Below, piece after piece: positions 1-9,630 of a stretch of DNA of 61,958 nucleotides (the first letter of the stretch is position 1; every line of letters starts with the position of its first letter). The position numbers were made by a program, and so were the translations under genes. The notes below the pieces were generated by a model. That model made no database searches and was not told the DNA's origin. It saw only the letters and a list, made by a program, of their open reading frames with translations. Origin of the DNA: Neisseria sp. (GTDB taxonomy: Bacteria > Pseudomonadota > Gammaproteobacteria > Burkholderiales > Neisseriaceae); the NCBI RefSeq assembly GCF_030523955.1, contig NZ_JAUNHL010000007.1, positions 1 through 61,958 of the forward strand, in the 5' to 3' direction.

Positions 1-815
1 TTGAAATGTTTGCCGTAGCCGCTGTCGCCGTTGAAATACAGCGAGAAATCCGCCGACTTCACCGCCCAAGCGCCCCATAAGGTGCTGTTGCGGTTGGTTA
101 GACTGCGGCCGCTGAAGTGGCGGGAGGGCAATAGGGTTAATTGCAATCCTTCTTGATCGGCTTGTTCGTACCAATCCATTTCGGTGATTTTGTTATCCGC
201 CACGCCCCAACGCTGCAAATGCGCTTTGACCCCGAGCGGAACGTAAAACCGGCCGATGCGGTCTTTGATTTCGCTCATCACCCGATAATCCAGATGGTCG
301 TAATGATCGTGGGACAGCAGCACGATGTCGATGGCCTCGGGCAAATCCGCCACGCTTGGCGTATGCACCATCGCAAACGGTGCGCCGCCTAAAAAAACCG
401 GTGAGGCGCGGTTAAACACGGGGTCGGCAACAATCAATTTGTTATCCATTTTAAACAGCAGGCCGGAATGCCCCAGCCAGATAAACTGGTTGTTTTGCAG
501 CTTCGCGGCATCGATTTTTTCGCTCGGCAGCGGCTCGGCAGGCTGCTTGCCCGGCGGCGGGTTGGTGACGGAGCTTAGCCATTCCAGCAAACTCGGTTTT
601 TCCGCACCGTGGCCGTCGCGGACTTCGACGGATGTCGGCTCCAAATTGTCAAAAGTTTTGCCGTTGAAATACGGCGAATTGTGCATTTTCTTCAGGCTGG
701 CCGCATCAGGCTCGCCGCCGAAAACAGGGTGGAACCGGACAAAAGCAAACGCGGCAACGCCTAATACTGCGGCGGCGATGAGCAACCATTTTAAAATCGA
801 AAAAATAACGGACAT
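1..815 (-). CDS. MBL-fold metallo-hydrolase, 3' end beyond window
   Basis: The reading frame starts at an ATG at 815 and runs leftward off the window, giving about 270 residues without a stop. It opens with a hydrophobic N-terminal segment (residues about 5-24), so the protein is probably anchored in or exported across the inner membrane. The zinc-binding motif SHDHYDHLD is readable near residue 165 and a later NGDSGYGKHF block supplies the second-half metal ligand region. This is the UlaG/NAPE-PLD-like branch of the metallo-beta-lactamase superfamily, whose members hydrolyse phosphodiester or lactone bonds. The substrate cannot be read from the sequence. The downstream neighbour on the same strand is unseen. 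The upstream neighbour is the alcohol dehydrogenase, which is transcribed in the same direction. Confidence 0.85.
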   Translation of the reverse strand, partial: MSVIFSILKWLLIAAAVLGVAAFAFVRFHPVFGGEPDAASLKKMHNSPYFNGKTFDNLEPTSVEVRDGHGAEKPSLLEWLSSVTNPPPGKQPAEPLPSEKIDAAKLQNNQFIWLGHSGLLFKMDNKLIVADPVFNRASPVFLGGAPFAMVHTPSVADLPEAIDIVLLSHDHYDHLDYRVMSEIKDRIGRFYVPLGVKAHLQRWGVADNKITEMDWYEQADQEGLQLTLLPSRHFSGRSLTNRNSTLWGAWAVKSADFSLYFNGDSGYGKHF

Positions 816-923
816 GGTTTTCCTTTTTGCGGATAGATACGCAATATCAAGGATGCCGAGTGCGATATCCTTGATATTACGGGTTGCTTGGAAAAGCTGG
901 TTTTTTCAGACAGGCATTAATCA

Positions 924-2072
924 TTACTTGGCCAATTCAAACACTTCCGTAATCGCCGCTTGGGTGTAGGTTTCGTTCATTTGCCAGGCAACCGCGTTTT
1001 GCACGGCATTGTCGATCACGGCGGCGAGTTGTTCGTCGTTTACGCCCAATTGTGCCAAGGTGGTGGGCGTGCCGATTTTGTCGAACCATGCTTTCAAGGC
1101 GGCAATGCCTTCTTCGGCGGTTTTCAAGCCGAAAATCTCGCGGGCGAACCGCTCGAATTGCGGGCGGTTTTGCTCTTTGTACCAAGTCATCCAGGCGGGC
1201 ATCACCACCGACAAACCTGCGCCGTGCGGCACATCGCAAATCGCGCTTAGGGCGTGTTCGATCATGTGGTTGGGATAGCTGAAACCGTGTGTGCCGACAT
1301 AAGTCAAGCCGTTCAGCGCCATGGTGGCCGCCCATGCAAATTCACCGCGCGCGTCCAAATCGTTGGGATTGTTCAGCAGGATTTCAGTGGTGCGGATCAC
1401 GGTTTTGATGTTGGCTTCAATCTGCATATTGATGAGTTCGGGCTGCACGCTGGCGGTGAAGTAGCCTTCAATCGAGTGGGCGATAATGTCTGCCGCCGAA
1501 TAAACCAGATAATCGCGGCTCACGGTGGCTTGCAGTTTCGGGTTAATCACCGACACTTTGGGGAACAGATCTTTGCCGTTAACGGCATATTTCTGCTGGG
1601 TTTGCTCGTTCATGACCACGCCGCCGTTGTTCATTTCGCTGCCGGTGGCGGCAAGGGTGATGATGTCGAAAATCGGCAGGTTTTGTTCGACCGCGGCTTT
1701 GCCGATAAAGAAATCCCACACATCGCCGTCATACAACGCGCCTGCGGCGATTGCTTTGGCGCTGTCCAAACACGAGCCGCCGCCCACGCTTAAAATGCTG
1801 TCCACGCCGTGTTGGCGGGCAAGCGCGATGCCTTCTTTGACTTTGCTTAAAATCGGATTGCTTTTTACGCCGCCCAATTCAACCCATTCAATGCCGTTGG
1901 CTTGCAGGCTGGCGGCGACATCGTCAAACAGGCCCGATTGCTTAATCCGTTCGCTGCCGTACACCAGCAGGGTTTTTTTAACACCGAATTCTTGCATATA
2001 TGCACCGATGTTTTGCTCTTTGCCAACACCGAATTCGATACGGGTAGGGTTTTGGAAACTAAATGAATACAT
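924..2072 (-). CDS. iron-containing alcohol dehydrogenase (YqhD/BDH-like)
   Basis: A 382-residue cytosolic group III alcohol/aldehyde oxidoreductase. The nucleotide-binding GGGSCLDSAKAIA motif lies in the N-terminal half. The C-terminal helical domain carries the metal ligands in ADIIAHSIE, PNHMIEHALS and DVPHGAGLS. The overall pattern (N-terminal FQNPTRIEFGVG, a LPATGSE-like LAATGSEMNNG) matches the YqhD/butanol-dehydrogenase branch, which uses NAD(P)H to reduce aldehydes. The ATG at 2072 is preferred over upstream extensions because AGGAG sits 9 bases before it. A wadDUS follows the stop (905-916). The neighbouring cupin/CMD protein, hydrolase and LysR genes suggest electrophile or aldehyde detoxification, but that is inference. 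Confidence 0.9.
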   Translation of the reverse strand: MYSFSFQNPTRIEFGVGKEQNIGAYMQEFGVKKTLLVYGSERIKQSGLFDDVAASLQANGIEWVELGGVKSNPILSKVKEGIALARQHGVDSILSVGGGSCLDSAKAIAAGALYDGDVWDFFIGKAAVEQNLPIFDIITLAATGSEMNNGGVVMNEQTQQKYAVNGKDLFPKVSVINPKLQATVSRDYLVYSAADIIAHSIEGYFTASVQPELINMQIEANIKTVIRTTEILLNNPNDLDARGEFAWAATMALNGLTYVGTHGFSYPNHMIEHALSAICDVPHGAGLSVVMPAWMTWYKEQNRPQFERFAREIFGLKTAEEGIAALKAWFDKIGTPTTLAQLGVNDEQLAAVIDNAVQNAVAWQMNETYTQAAITEVFELAK

Positions 2073-2242
2073 GGTTTGTTGCTCCTGAATAAAACATTGC
2101 GAAGTATAAAATCTCGGGCGGGTTGGATTAAGTAGGCAAAATGCAATGCCCTGATGAATTAAATTCAATAATAAAGGTGCGCTCAGGCCGGCAAAAGGTT
2201 TGGCAGATTCGGCCGCTTGTTTTTCAGACGGCCTCAACAGCT

Positions 2243-3322
2243 TTATTCCAGCTTGCCGTAATCGGCGTCGGATACCGGCTCCAGCCATTCGCTGCGGGTG
2301 TTTTCGCCCGGCACTTCAATGGCCAGATGTTGGAACCATTCCGTCGGCGCGGCGCCGTGCCAGTGTTTCACACCGGCAGGGATGTGCACGATGTCGCCGG
2401 CTTTCAGCTCTTGCGCGGGTTTGCCCCATTCCTGGTAATAGCCGCGGCCGGCGGTAACCAACAGCATCTGCCCGCCGCCTTTGGCGGCATGGTGGATATG
2501 CCAGTTATTGCGCGTGCCCGGTTCGAAGGTTACGTTGCCCACCACCACTTGGTCGGTGGAAAGCATGTTCAGATAACTTTTGCCGGCAAAATATCGGGCA
2601 TAAGCGGTGTTTTCTCCGCCCGCCGGAAACTGGCTCATTTCCGGTTTGCTTATGCGGGTAATCTCTGCGATTTGCTCGTCGCTGATGCCGTGTTTTTTGC
2701 TGACGTTGATGTGCGAATTCAATTGGCCATCCACGCCCTGCATACTGCTTAAGGCGGCAACGGTAATGATTTCGCGCTCCTGCCAGTTCAACAAATCATT
2801 GGCAAAAACATCACCGAACAAATGGGTTTTCAGGTAGCGGTCGATATCGGGCGAAAGTGCGGAAAGGTCAACGGCCTGCCCGACCAGCTCGGTTTGCGTT
2901 TGCGTGCCCAGCGCCAATAAGTCGGCATGTTCGGGCAACGGGCGGGCGGCGCGGCCTTGTTCCGCTTTCAAGCCTTGCGCCCGCCGCGCCTGCACGCGTT
3001 CGGACAGGGCGGATAAGGCATTCAAACTGCGCGGAAAGCCCGCATAGGCATAAAGCTGCACCATCGCGGCCTGAATTTCGTTTACGGTTAAGCCCTGATC
3101 CAAAGCGCGGTCGATAGCATCTTTCAGACGGCCTGTGTCGCCGTTGGCGGTAAAAGCGCCGATTTGGGCAAGACTGTATTGTTTGTTGGAAAGTGCCATT
3201 TTTGCGGCTCCTTGTCGGTGGGTGGTTTGCGTTTGGGCGGGCGGGGCTGCTGCGGTTTCCGTTGCCATGCCCAAAGCCCATAATGCGGTTAAAACAGCAA
3301 AGGTTTTCTGATGGTTTTTCAT
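2243..3322 (-). CDS. secreted carboxymuconolactone decarboxylase-cupin protein
   Basis: 359 residues, beginning with a classic signal peptide (MKNHQKTF, hydrophobic core, cleavage near TAAAPPA). Two carboxymuconolactone-decarboxylase-type repeats follow (about residues 40-105 and 145-225). A C-terminal cupin (about 250-345) has histidine metal ligands in NNWHIHHAAKGGGQ and VKHWHG. No CxxC pair is visible, so it is not a peroxidase of the AhpD type. CMD-cupin fusions are often annotated as decarboxylase-like proteins of unknown substrate. The ATG at 3322 was chosen because it opens the signal peptide. The gene diverges from the LysR gene at 3430 and contains an AG-DUS near 3123. It is probably controlled by that LysR. 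Confidence 0.85.
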   Translation of the reverse strand: MKNHQKTFAVLTALWALGMATETAAAPPAQTQTTHRQGAAKMALSNKQYSLAQIGAFTANGDTGRLKDAIDRALDQGLTVNEIQAAMVQLYAYAGFPRSLNALSALSERVQARRAQGLKAEQGRAARPLPEHADLLALGTQTQTELVGQAVDLSALSPDIDRYLKTHLFGDVFANDLLNWQEREIITVAALSSMQGVDGQLNSHINVSKKHGISDEQIAEITRISKPEMSQFPAGGENTAYARYFAGKSYLNMLSTDQVVVGNVTFEPGTRNNWHIHHAAKGGGQMLLVTAGRGYYQEWGKPAQELKAGDIVHIPAGVKHWHGAAPTEWFQHLAIEVPGENTRSEWLEPVSDADYGKLE

Positions 3323-3390
3323 AAGACAGACCCTATGAACGGCGGTTGGTTTGACGCTTTCATTGTAGCCCTGTCTGAATCTCGATAAAA

Positions 3391-3402
3391 TGAATAAATT
3401 CA
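3391..3402. promoter_or_regulatory. possible LysR operator palindrome
   Basis: The perfect 12-bp palindrome TGAATAAATTCA lies in the 107-bp gap between the divergent CMD-cupin and LysR genes. It fits the T-N11-A / interrupted-dyad type of LysR binding site and its position suits control of both promoters. This is inferred from position and symmetry only. Confidence 0.3.
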
Positions 3403-3429
3403 GAATAAACAATTCCGAAAAATGAGATT

Positions 3430-4329
3430 ATGAACCGATTAGACGCTTTGAAATATTTTGTCGTGGCTGCGGAAACCTTGAGCTTTCGGGCGACGGCGGA
3501 GCGTTTTTCCGTTTCGCCGCAGGTGATTACCCGCGTGATGGGCGAATTGGAAAACGAATTGGGCGAACAATTGTTTAAGCGCAATACCCGCTCTGTCCGC
3601 CTCACCGATTTCGGCGTGCAATGGCTGCCCAAAGCCGAGCAGTTTTTGCGGCAGGAAACCGTTTTATTCGGCGCATCGGCCAAAGTAAGCGACAGCGAAC
3701 TCTCCGGCATGGTGCGGATTACCGCGCCGCCTTCGGTTTACAGTGATTGGGTACTCAAACAGTTGCTGATTGCCCTCGCGCCGTATCCCGATATCCGCAT
3801 TGATTGGCGCACGGGATTTGATGTGCTCAAAACGGTGGAAGACCAAATCGATATCGGCCTGCGGATTACGCAAACGCCCGACGACAACTGGGTTGCTAAG
3901 AAAATCCGCATGCTCAACGAGCCGGTAGTTGCTTCGCCCGCATTGGTTGAACGGCTGGGCCTGCCTGAAAATATTGAAGATTTAATCGCCCGCTTCCCCG
4001 TCGGCAGTTTATTAAACACCAAAACCAACCGGCCTTGGGCGTGGTATGTGAATGACGAATTGTTTCCCGTTTATCAAGCTCAAGTGGTAACAGACGACAA
4101 TAAAGCCTTGCTGCAGGCGGCGTTGTCGGGGCGGATATTCGCCCAACTGCCCGATATGGATTGCCGGCATTATTTTGAAACGGGCGAATTGGTGAAAGTG
4201 TTCCCGCACAGCGGGTCGCAGAAATGGGCGTATTACCTATACCGCCCCAAACAAACCATTACCGCCAAACGGGTGTTGCTGGTGTATGAATTGTTGGAAA
4301 AGATTTATTTGAGCCATCGTGCGGTGTAA
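3430..4329 (+). CDS. LysR-family transcriptional regulator
   Basis: 299 residues. An N-terminal winged HTH (about 1-60, LDALKYFVVAAETLSFRATAERFSVSPQVITRVMGEL read in parts) is followed by a type-2 periplasmic-binding-like effector domain (about 90-295) with the typical RITAPP and DIGLRI stretches. It lies 107 bp from, and divergent to, the CMD-cupin gene, the standard layout for a LysR regulator and its target. The effector is not predictable. A DUS inverted-pair terminator follows. Confidence 0.92.
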   Translation: MNRLDALKYFVVAAETLSFRATAERFSVSPQVITRVMGELENELGEQLFKRNTRSVRLTDFGVQWLPKAEQFLRQETVLFGASAKVSDSELSGMVRITAPPSVYSDWVLKQLLIALAPYPDIRIDWRTGFDVLKTVEDQIDIGLRITQTPDDNWVAKKIRMLNEPVVASPALVERLGLPENIEDLIARFPVGSLLNTKTNRPWAWYVNDELFPVYQAQVVTDDNKALLQAALSGRIFAQLPDMDCRHYFETGELVKVFPHSGSQKWAYYLYRPKQTITAKRVLLVYELLEKIYLSHRAV

Positions 4330-4356
4330 GTGGCTGGCAATATTGGAATTTTCTTT

Positions 4357-4402
4357 AGGCCGTCTGAAAACACAAACCGCCCGTTTTCAGACGGCCTTTT
4401 TC
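4357..4402. terminator. AG-DUS inverted pair, intrinsic terminator
   Basis: AGGCCGTCTGAA (4357-4368) and its reverse complement (4386-4397) form a stem followed by a T run. This is a typical Neisseria uptake-sequence terminator, closing the LysR gene. Confidence 0.85.
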
Positions 4403-4503
4403 TATTCGTGAATTTTATTCACAAGCCCATGCGCGCCGGGCCGCTTAATCTGCCAGAAGAAAGCGCGTATAGTGGTGATCTTTAAGTCGATTTGAATGAG
4501 CAG

Positions 4504-5697
4504 ATGATGGCTTTTACCTCTCCAGCCAAAGAAACTACGCTGATTTTGATTTTGGGTGCGCTGATGGCGTTCACCTCGCTCTCCACCGATATTTACCTGC
4601 CTGCCATGCCGCAGATGTCGCAAGATTTGCGCGGCAATGCGGAGCTGACGGTAACGGGTTTTTTGATCGGCTTCGCTATCGCGCAACTGTTTTGGGGGCC
4701 GGTGAGCGACCGCATCGGGCGCAAGCTGCCGCTTTATGCCGGCATGGTGTTGTTTGCGCTCGGTTCGGCGGGCTGTGCTCTGTCGGACGGCATCGGCGAA
4801 ATCATGTTTTGGCGCGTGTTCCAAGCCGTCGGCGCCTGCACCGCGCCGATGCTGGCGCGGGCGATGATACGCGATTTATACGGGCAAACCCGTGCCGCGC
4901 AGATGCTTTCTACCTTAACGCTGATTGTGGCGGTGGCGCCCATCGTCGGGCCGTTGCTTGGCGGCCAGCTGATCCGCTTCAGCACTTGGCACGCAATTTT
5001 CTGGCTGCTGGCGGCGGTGGGCGTGTTGATGTTTGCTGCACTTGTCAAACTGCCCGAAACCCATCCTTTGGAAAAACGCAGCAATGAATCTTTGTGGCAC
5101 GCTTTTGCCGCTTACGGCAGTTTGTTGAAAAACAAGGCTTATATGCGCTATGTGATGTGTGTAACCCTGTTTTATGTGTCCGCCTATGCCTTTATTATCG
5201 GCTCGCCTTTTGTTTATATCGATTATTTCGGCATCGACCCGCAACACTACGGCTGGCTGTTTGCGCTGAACATCGTCGGACTGATGGGAGTGAGCGCGGC
5301 CAACCGCCGGTTGGTGGGGCGCTACCGCCTCGACACGCTGATTCGTGCGGCAACCGCCGTTGCAGCCGTTGCCGGCATCGTGTTGGCGGTTTGTGCCTAC
5401 AGCGGCTTCGGCGGCATTTACGGCATTATCCTGCCCGTGTTGGTGTTTTTCGCCACCAACGGCATCATCGCCGCCTGCACCACCGCCGCCGCGCTCGACG
5501 GCGTGCCGCAGATCGCCGGCTCGGCTTCGGCTCTGCTCGGTTCGCTGCAATACGGCAGCGGCATCGTTTCATCGCTGCTGCTGGCTGCGCTTTCAGACGG
5601 CACGCCGCACGCGATGGCGTTGATTATCGCGCTGTTCGGCATCGGCAGCATGGCGATGGCGTTTCTTCCTTCCGCCGCGGCAGGTAAACGCAAGTAA
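4504..5697 (+). CDS. MFS drug-efflux transporter, Bcr/CflA type
   Basis: About 397 residues with roughly twelve hydrophobic segments across the whole length. The start of TM1 reads GALMAFTSLSTDIYLPAMP, the hallmark of the Bcr/CflA multidrug-efflux subfamily. The loop 2-3 motif appears as GPVSDRIGRKLPL. It is an inner-membrane proton antiporter that likely exports small drugs or metabolites. No convincing ribosome site decides the start. The ATG at 4504 is used, and a TTG at 4492 would add four residues. It stands alone between the LysR and Sel1 genes. GC-rich codon use resembles the next 7 kb. Confidence 0.88.
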   Translation: MMAFTSPAKETTLILILGALMAFTSLSTDIYLPAMPQMSQDLRGNAELTVTGFLIGFAIAQLFWGPVSDRIGRKLPLYAGMVLFALGSAGCALSDGIGEIMFWRVFQAVGACTAPMLARAMIRDLYGQTRAAQMLSTLTLIVAVAPIVGPLLGGQLIRFSTWHAIFWLLAAVGVLMFAALVKLPETHPLEKRSNESLWHAFAAYGSLLKNKAYMRYVMCVTLFYVSAYAFIIGSPFVYIDYFGIDPQHYGWLFALNIVGLMGVSAANRRLVGRYRLDTLIRAATAVAAVAGIVLAVCAYSGFGGIYGIILPVLVFFATNGIIAACTTAAALDGVPQIAGSASALLGSLQYGSGIVSSLLLAALSDGTPHAMALIIALFGIGSMAMAFLPSAAAGKRK

Positions 5698-5820
5698 AAA
5701 CCGGCGGCTGCCTGCGGTTAACTGCCAAATTATGTTAACCGGCCGGTAGTTGATCGTTTTAAACATTTATAATACGGCACGGTTTTACCAGGTTTCCACC
5801 AATATTTTCACAACCAGCAT

Positions 5821-6429
5821 ATGAACATGAAAAACCGCTTTTCCGCAGCCGCACTGGCAGTATTGCTGGCCGCCTGCACCCACACCGCGCCGCAAACCGC
5901 CGCCGGCGCAAGTTCCGACAGCCAAAGCCAAAGCCGGCGCGACGCTGCCCGCGCAGTGCTCGACCAAGGCATCAAAGCCTATCAGGCGCAGGATTACGCC
6001 GCCGCGCTGCCGCTGTTCAAACAGGCAGATCAGTTGGGGCACATGAAAGCCGCCCGTTATCTCGGCCTGATGGCGCTCAACGGCAACGGCATGGCGCAAA
6101 GCAACGCACAGGCGTTTGCCTATTTCCAACGCGCCGCGAATGAAGGCGACATTACCGGCCAATATTGGCTGGGCTATTGCTACGAAAACGGCATCGGCAC
6201 CGCGCGGGACTATACCCAAGCGATGAAATGGTACACCCAATCCGCCCGGCGCGGCGACGTGATTGCCGCACCTGCCATGGTGGCCTTGGGGCATCTGTAT
6301 GAACAAGGCAAAGGCGTGCCGGCTAACCGCAGCCGCGCCGCCGCCTATTACAAGCAGGCAATGGATGCCGGCTACGAAGCAGGCAAAACCGAATGGCAGC
6401 GCCTGCAAGCCGCGCAACTGCCTGAATAA
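5821..6429 (+). CDS. Sel1-repeat lipoprotein
   Basis: 202 residues with a lipoprotein signal peptide ending in the lipobox LLAAC (Cys at about residue 19), so it is probably outer-membrane anchored. After a low-complexity Ala/Ser/Gln linker come Sel1-like helical repeats (about 50-195) with recurrent A..YLG.MALNGNG, YWLGYCYENGIG and ALGHLYEQGKG signatures. Sel1 proteins act as scaffolds in envelope complexes or host interaction. The partner here is unknown. A TATAAT box at 5768-5773 could be the -10, but no good -35 is present. A perfect inverted repeat follows at 6475-6543. Confidence 0.85.
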   Translation: MNMKNRFSAAALAVLLAACTHTAPQTAAGASSDSQSQSRRDAARAVLDQGIKAYQAQDYAAALPLFKQADQLGHMKAARYLGLMALNGNGMAQSNAQAFAYFQRAANEGDITGQYWLGYCYENGIGTARDYTQAMKWYTQSARRGDVIAAPAMVALGHLYEQGKGVPANRSRAAAYYKQAMDAGYEAGKTEWQRLQAAQLPE

Positions 6430-6474
6430 ATTACGGCCTAAGCATCGGGCAAATACCGTTTTCATTTCTAATCA

Positions 6475-6543
6475 GTAGGTCGGGCATTTATGCCCGACAC
6501 AATCTTTACACAAGCCAAAGTCGGGCATAAATGCCCGACCTAC
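6475..6543. repeat. 24-bp perfect inverted repeat of self-palindromes
   Basis: The 24-base arm at 6475-6498 is repeated exactly in inverse at 6520-6543 with a 21-base spacer. Each arm contains GTCGGGCAT..ATGCCCGAC, which is itself nearly palindromic, so either one long hairpin or two short ones can form. It lies between the Sel1 lipoprotein and the hydrolase. It may be a REP-like repeat or a terminator, although no strong T run follows. Confidence 0.7.
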
Positions 6544-6604
6544 GGTTTAGCTTATTTAAAATACGTTTATTTAGACCTGTTTTAACCTTAATCAGGAGTT
6601 TGCA

Positions 6605-7582
6605 ATGAAAAAATCCCTGCTCGTCCTCAGCCTGGCAGCGCTGCTTACCGCCTGCGCTGGCACAGCCCAAACCACCGAACCTACCGCCACACCCAAAGCC
6701 GTTTGGGACAAACAATACGGCGGCGCCGACAAAAGCTACGACCAAAACCTGCTCAGCCTGCGCGAGCAAATCGCCCCACGCTTCCGGCAGCTTGAATTCA
6801 AAGACAGCGTAACCGGCAAAACCATGGCGTATAACCTCTACACGCCGAAAAACCTCGAGCCGGGCAAGAAATATCCGCTGGTGATGTTTATCGCCGATGC
6901 CAGCACCGTCGGCAAAGGCGTGCAAGCGCCGCTGATGCAGGGCTACGGCGGCATCATCTGGGCCACCGACGAAGCGCAGGCCAAACACCCCGCCTTCGTA
7001 TTGGTGCCTTCTTTCGCCGGCCCGCAGTCGGCCGTTAACGACCAATGGCAGACCAGCGACGAAGTCGGCATTGCCTTGCGCCTGCTCAAACACACCATCA
7101 AAAACCAGGCCGTCGATGCCAAACGGGTTTACACCACCGGCCAGTCGATGGGCGGCATGATTTCATTTTACCTGAATGTAACCGAACCCAAGCTGTTCGC
7201 CGCTTCGATGTTCGTCGGCAGCCAGTGGGACGTGAACGTGCTCGAGCCGCTGAAAAACGCCAAATTCATCTACACCGTATCCGCAGGCGATCCCAAAGCC
7301 TCTAAAGGCATGGCGGATTTGGCGGCGATGTTCAAGCAGAAAAACATCCCCTTCGCGCAAACCGAATTTGCCGCCAACGCCCCGAAAGCCGAGCAGGACG
7401 CCGCCGTTAACGCCTTGCTGCAACAGGGCAATCCGCATAACTTCATTGTGTTCACCAAAGGCACCACCTTGCCCGCAGGCGTAAACGGCAACAGCAAAGC
7501 CGGAGAACATATGTATTCGTTCGACTACGCCTATTTGCTCGAACCCGCGCGCGACTGGCTGTTTCAGCAGGTAAGGAAATAA
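6605..7582 (+). CDS. alpha/beta-hydrolase lipoprotein (PHB-depolymerase/esterase-like)
   Basis: 325 residues. The lipobox LLTAC (Cys about 17) indicates a lipoprotein. The nucleophile elbow TTGQSMGGM (Ser about residue 182) and the surrounding YNLYTPKNLEPGKKYPL start match secreted esterase/prolyl-oligopeptidase-like hydrolases related to PHB depolymerases. The catalytic His is probably in the C-terminal GEHMYSFDYAY region. It acts in the periplasm or at the outer membrane on an unknown ester or peptide. An AATCAGGAGTTTGCA ribosome site precedes the ATG at 6605. A DUS terminator at 7619 separates it from the convergent AraC gene. Confidence 0.85.
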   Translation: MKKSLLVLSLAALLTACAGTAQTTEPTATPKAVWDKQYGGADKSYDQNLLSLREQIAPRFRQLEFKDSVTGKTMAYNLYTPKNLEPGKKYPLVMFIADASTVGKGVQAPLMQGYGGIIWATDEAQAKHPAFVLVPSFAGPQSAVNDQWQTSDEVGIALRLLKHTIKNQAVDAKRVYTTGQSMGGMISFYLNVTEPKLFAASMFVGSQWDVNVLEPLKNAKFIYTVSAGDPKASKGMADLAAMFKQKNIPFAQTEFAANAPKAEQDAAVNALLQQGNPHNFIVFTKGTTLPAGVNGNSKAGEHMYSFDYAYLLEPARDWLFQQVRK

Positions 7583-7618
7583 CGGCAGGTGAAGTAATCT
7601 GTTGAAATATTATGATAA

Positions 7619-7649
7619 AGGCCGTCTGAAAACTTTTCAGACGGCCTTG
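7619..7649. terminator. AG-DUS inverted pair, bidirectional terminator
   Basis: AGGCCGTCTGAA (7619-7630) and its inverse (7636-7647) with a five-base loop lie between convergent genes (hydrolase and AraC). Confidence 0.85.
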
Positions 7650-7683
7650 CTTTATTTTGCACGGGTTTTCTGCATCATTTCCG

Positions 7684-8580
7684 TTACCGCCCGGTATCGG
7701 CCGCCGGCGGCAGGCCGAAAAAGCGGCGGTATTCGCGCGAAAACTGGCTGGGGCTTTCGTAGCCGACGGCCGCCGCTGCCTGAGCGGCGGTAATGTGCTC
7801 GGAAAGCAGGAGCTGCCGGGCTTGTTGCAGGCGCAGTTGTTTTTGGTACTGCATCGGGCTGGTGCCGATCAGGCGGCGGAAATGCTGGCGGAAAGACGAT
7901 TCGCTCATGTGCGCCATAGCGGCCAAATCGGAGAGCGAAGTTTTTTCACGGTAATGTTGCTTGAGCCATGCCGCCACGCGGCTGATTTGCTGTGAGCGGG
8001 CGGTCAGCATCCGGCGCAGGTGGGCGCGGCTTGCACCCGAAAGCAGGCGGTAGGCGATTTCGGCTTCGATGAGCGGCGCAAGGTGCGGCAGCAAATCAGG
8101 CTCTCCGGTAAGCTCAAGCAGGCGGGCGACTGCGGCCAGCAGCTTTTCATCGGCGGGCACGATGGCCAACGGGATGCCGCCGTGCCCGCTTGCGCCGCCA
8201 TCCGGCAGCTCGGCGGCGGCACGGGCGAGCAGATGCCAATCCAGTTCGATAACCAGCCCCAGATAGGGCTGTGTCGGGCAGCATTCGGGCACATAGGAGA
8301 GCGCCGACAAATCGGCGCCGGCAAACAAACATTCGCCCACGCGGTAGGTCAGCGAATCTTGGCCGCAGCACACCGTTTTACTGCCCTGTAAAGCCAGCAC
8401 CAAGCCTTGCGGGTAGAGGCAGGGCAGCGAGTAAACCGGAGTGCTGTGGCGGTAAACGCTGAGCGAGGAAACGGCGGTGGCGGTTTTGCCGTCATTTCGG
8501 GCAATCTTTTCCGCGAGGCGGGCAAGCGTTTGATAGGCCGCAGCCATGCTTTGGGAGAGAGAAGGTTCGGGGTGGTTCAT
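7684..8580 (-). CDS. AraC-family transcriptional regulator
   Basis: 298 residues. The N-terminal AraC_N-type sensing domain (about 20-170) has the [14 protein letters not shown] and [11 protein letters not shown] stretches typical of regulators of oxidoreductases. It is followed by a double HTH of the AraC/XylS type (about 195-290: [20 protein letters not shown], then [20 protein letters not shown] read in parts). It is divergent from the Hsp31-type gene at 8753, which is the most likely target. The effector is unknown. Confidence 0.9.
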   Translation of the reverse strand: MNHPEPSLSQSMAAAYQTLARLAEKIARNDGKTATAVSSLSVYRHSTPVYSLPCLYPQGLVLALQGSKTVCCGQDSLTYRVGECLFAGADLSALSYVPECCPTQPYLGLVIELDWHLLARAAAELPDGGASGHGGIPLAIVPADEKLLAAVARLLELTGEPDLLPHLAPLIEAEIAYRLLSGASRAHLRRMLTARSQQISRVAAWLKQHYREKTSLSDLAAMAHMSESSFRQHFRRLIGTSPMQYQKQLRLQQARQLLLSEHITAAQAAAAVGYESPSQFSREYRRFFGLPPAADTGR

Positions 8581-8752
8581 GATTTATCGGGCCGTTTGCA
8601 AACAACGGCAGTTTAACCGTTTCCGTGCGCCATGTGCCGAGCCGGAGCCGGAATTTGTCAATTCAGGCAAGAAACGCACCGTTTCGGGCAAGCGTGAAGG
8701 ATGGCGGATTGTTTATAATGCCGGACATTGCAACCCTCAAACCGGAGACAAC

Positions 8753-9610
8753 ATGAGCGAACTGAGCAAAACCCCCGTGCCCGACCGTGCCGAATACAAC
8801 GCCTTTTTTCCGTCGGAATATTCTTTGAGCCAATACACTGCGCCGAAAACCGATTTCGACGGCGTAAAATTCGACCGCCCCTACACCGGCCGCTACAAAG
8901 TGCTGATGATCGCCACCGACGAGCGTTATCTGCAAATGCAAAACGGCAAACTGTTTTCCACCGGCAACCATCCCGTCGAAACCCTGCTGCCCATGCTGCA
9001 CATTCACGAAGCCGGTTTTGAAATCGACGTCGCCACGCTGTCGGGCAATGCCGCCAAATTCGAAATGTGGGCGATGCCGCAGGAGGATTTGGCCGTGCAG
9101 GGCATTTTCCAAACCTACCTGCCCAAGCTGCAAAAGCCGCTGAAGCTGGCCGATGTGATTGAACAGGCCACCGCACCCGATTCGCCCTATCTTGCCGTTT
9201 TGATTCCCGGCGGCCACGGCGCGTTCAACGCCATTCCCGAAAGCCGCGAAGTGGCGCGTATTCTGCATTGGGCGCTGGATAACAACCGCTACATCATCAC
9301 CCTTTGCCACGGCCCCGCCGCATTGGCCGCTACCGCCCGGCACGGCAGTTTTCCGTTTGCCGGCTATCAGTTGTGCGTGTTCCCCGACGCGCTCGACGAG
9401 GGCGCCAATATCGACATCGGCTATATGCCCGGCCGCCTGCCGTGGCTGGCAGCCGAACGCCTGCAACAATTGGGCATGAAAGTGGCAAACGAAGGCATCA
9501 GCGGCCAAGTCTGCCATGACCGTCAACTGCTTACCGGCGACAGCCCGCTGGCCGCCAATAATCTGGGCATACTCGCCGCCGATGTGTTATTGAAAGCGGC
9601 AGCCGAGTAA
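8753..9610 (+). CDS. hchA: Hsp31-type protein/nucleic-acid deglycase (glyoxalase III)
   Basis: 285 residues of the DJ-1/PfpI superfamily, Hsp31 branch. The nucleophile elbow is readable as LCHGPAAL (Cys about 184, His next). The oxyanion/Glu region includes [15 protein letters not shown], and the [13 protein letters not shown] motif lies about residues 150-165. Hsp31 converts methylglyoxal to lactate without cofactor and works as a holding chaperone/deglycase in the cytosol. The ATG at 8753 opens the conserved [23 protein letters not shown] start, so the longer upstream extension is rejected. TATAAT at 8714-8719 may be the -10. It is divergent from the AraC regulator. Confidence 0.88.
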   Translation: MSELSKTPVPDRAEYNAFFPSEYSLSQYTAPKTDFDGVKFDRPYTGRYKVLMIATDERYLQMQNGKLFSTGNHPVETLLPMLHIHEAGFEIDVATLSGNAAKFEMWAMPQEDLAVQGIFQTYLPKLQKPLKLADVIEQATAPDSPYLAVLIPGGHGAFNAIPESREVARILHWALDNNRYIITLCHGPAALAATARHGSFPFAGYQLCVFPDALDEGANIDIGYMPGRLPWLAAERLQQLGMKVANEGISGQVCHDRQLLTGDSPLAANNLGILAADVLLKAAAE

Positions 9611-9630
9611 CCGTTGCGCCGACAATTTGA

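Noticed and set aside
5785-6465. Long open frame antisense to the Sel1 gene
   Set aside because: Its frame exists because of GC-rich codon bias; the sense frame has a lipobox and Sel1 repeats.
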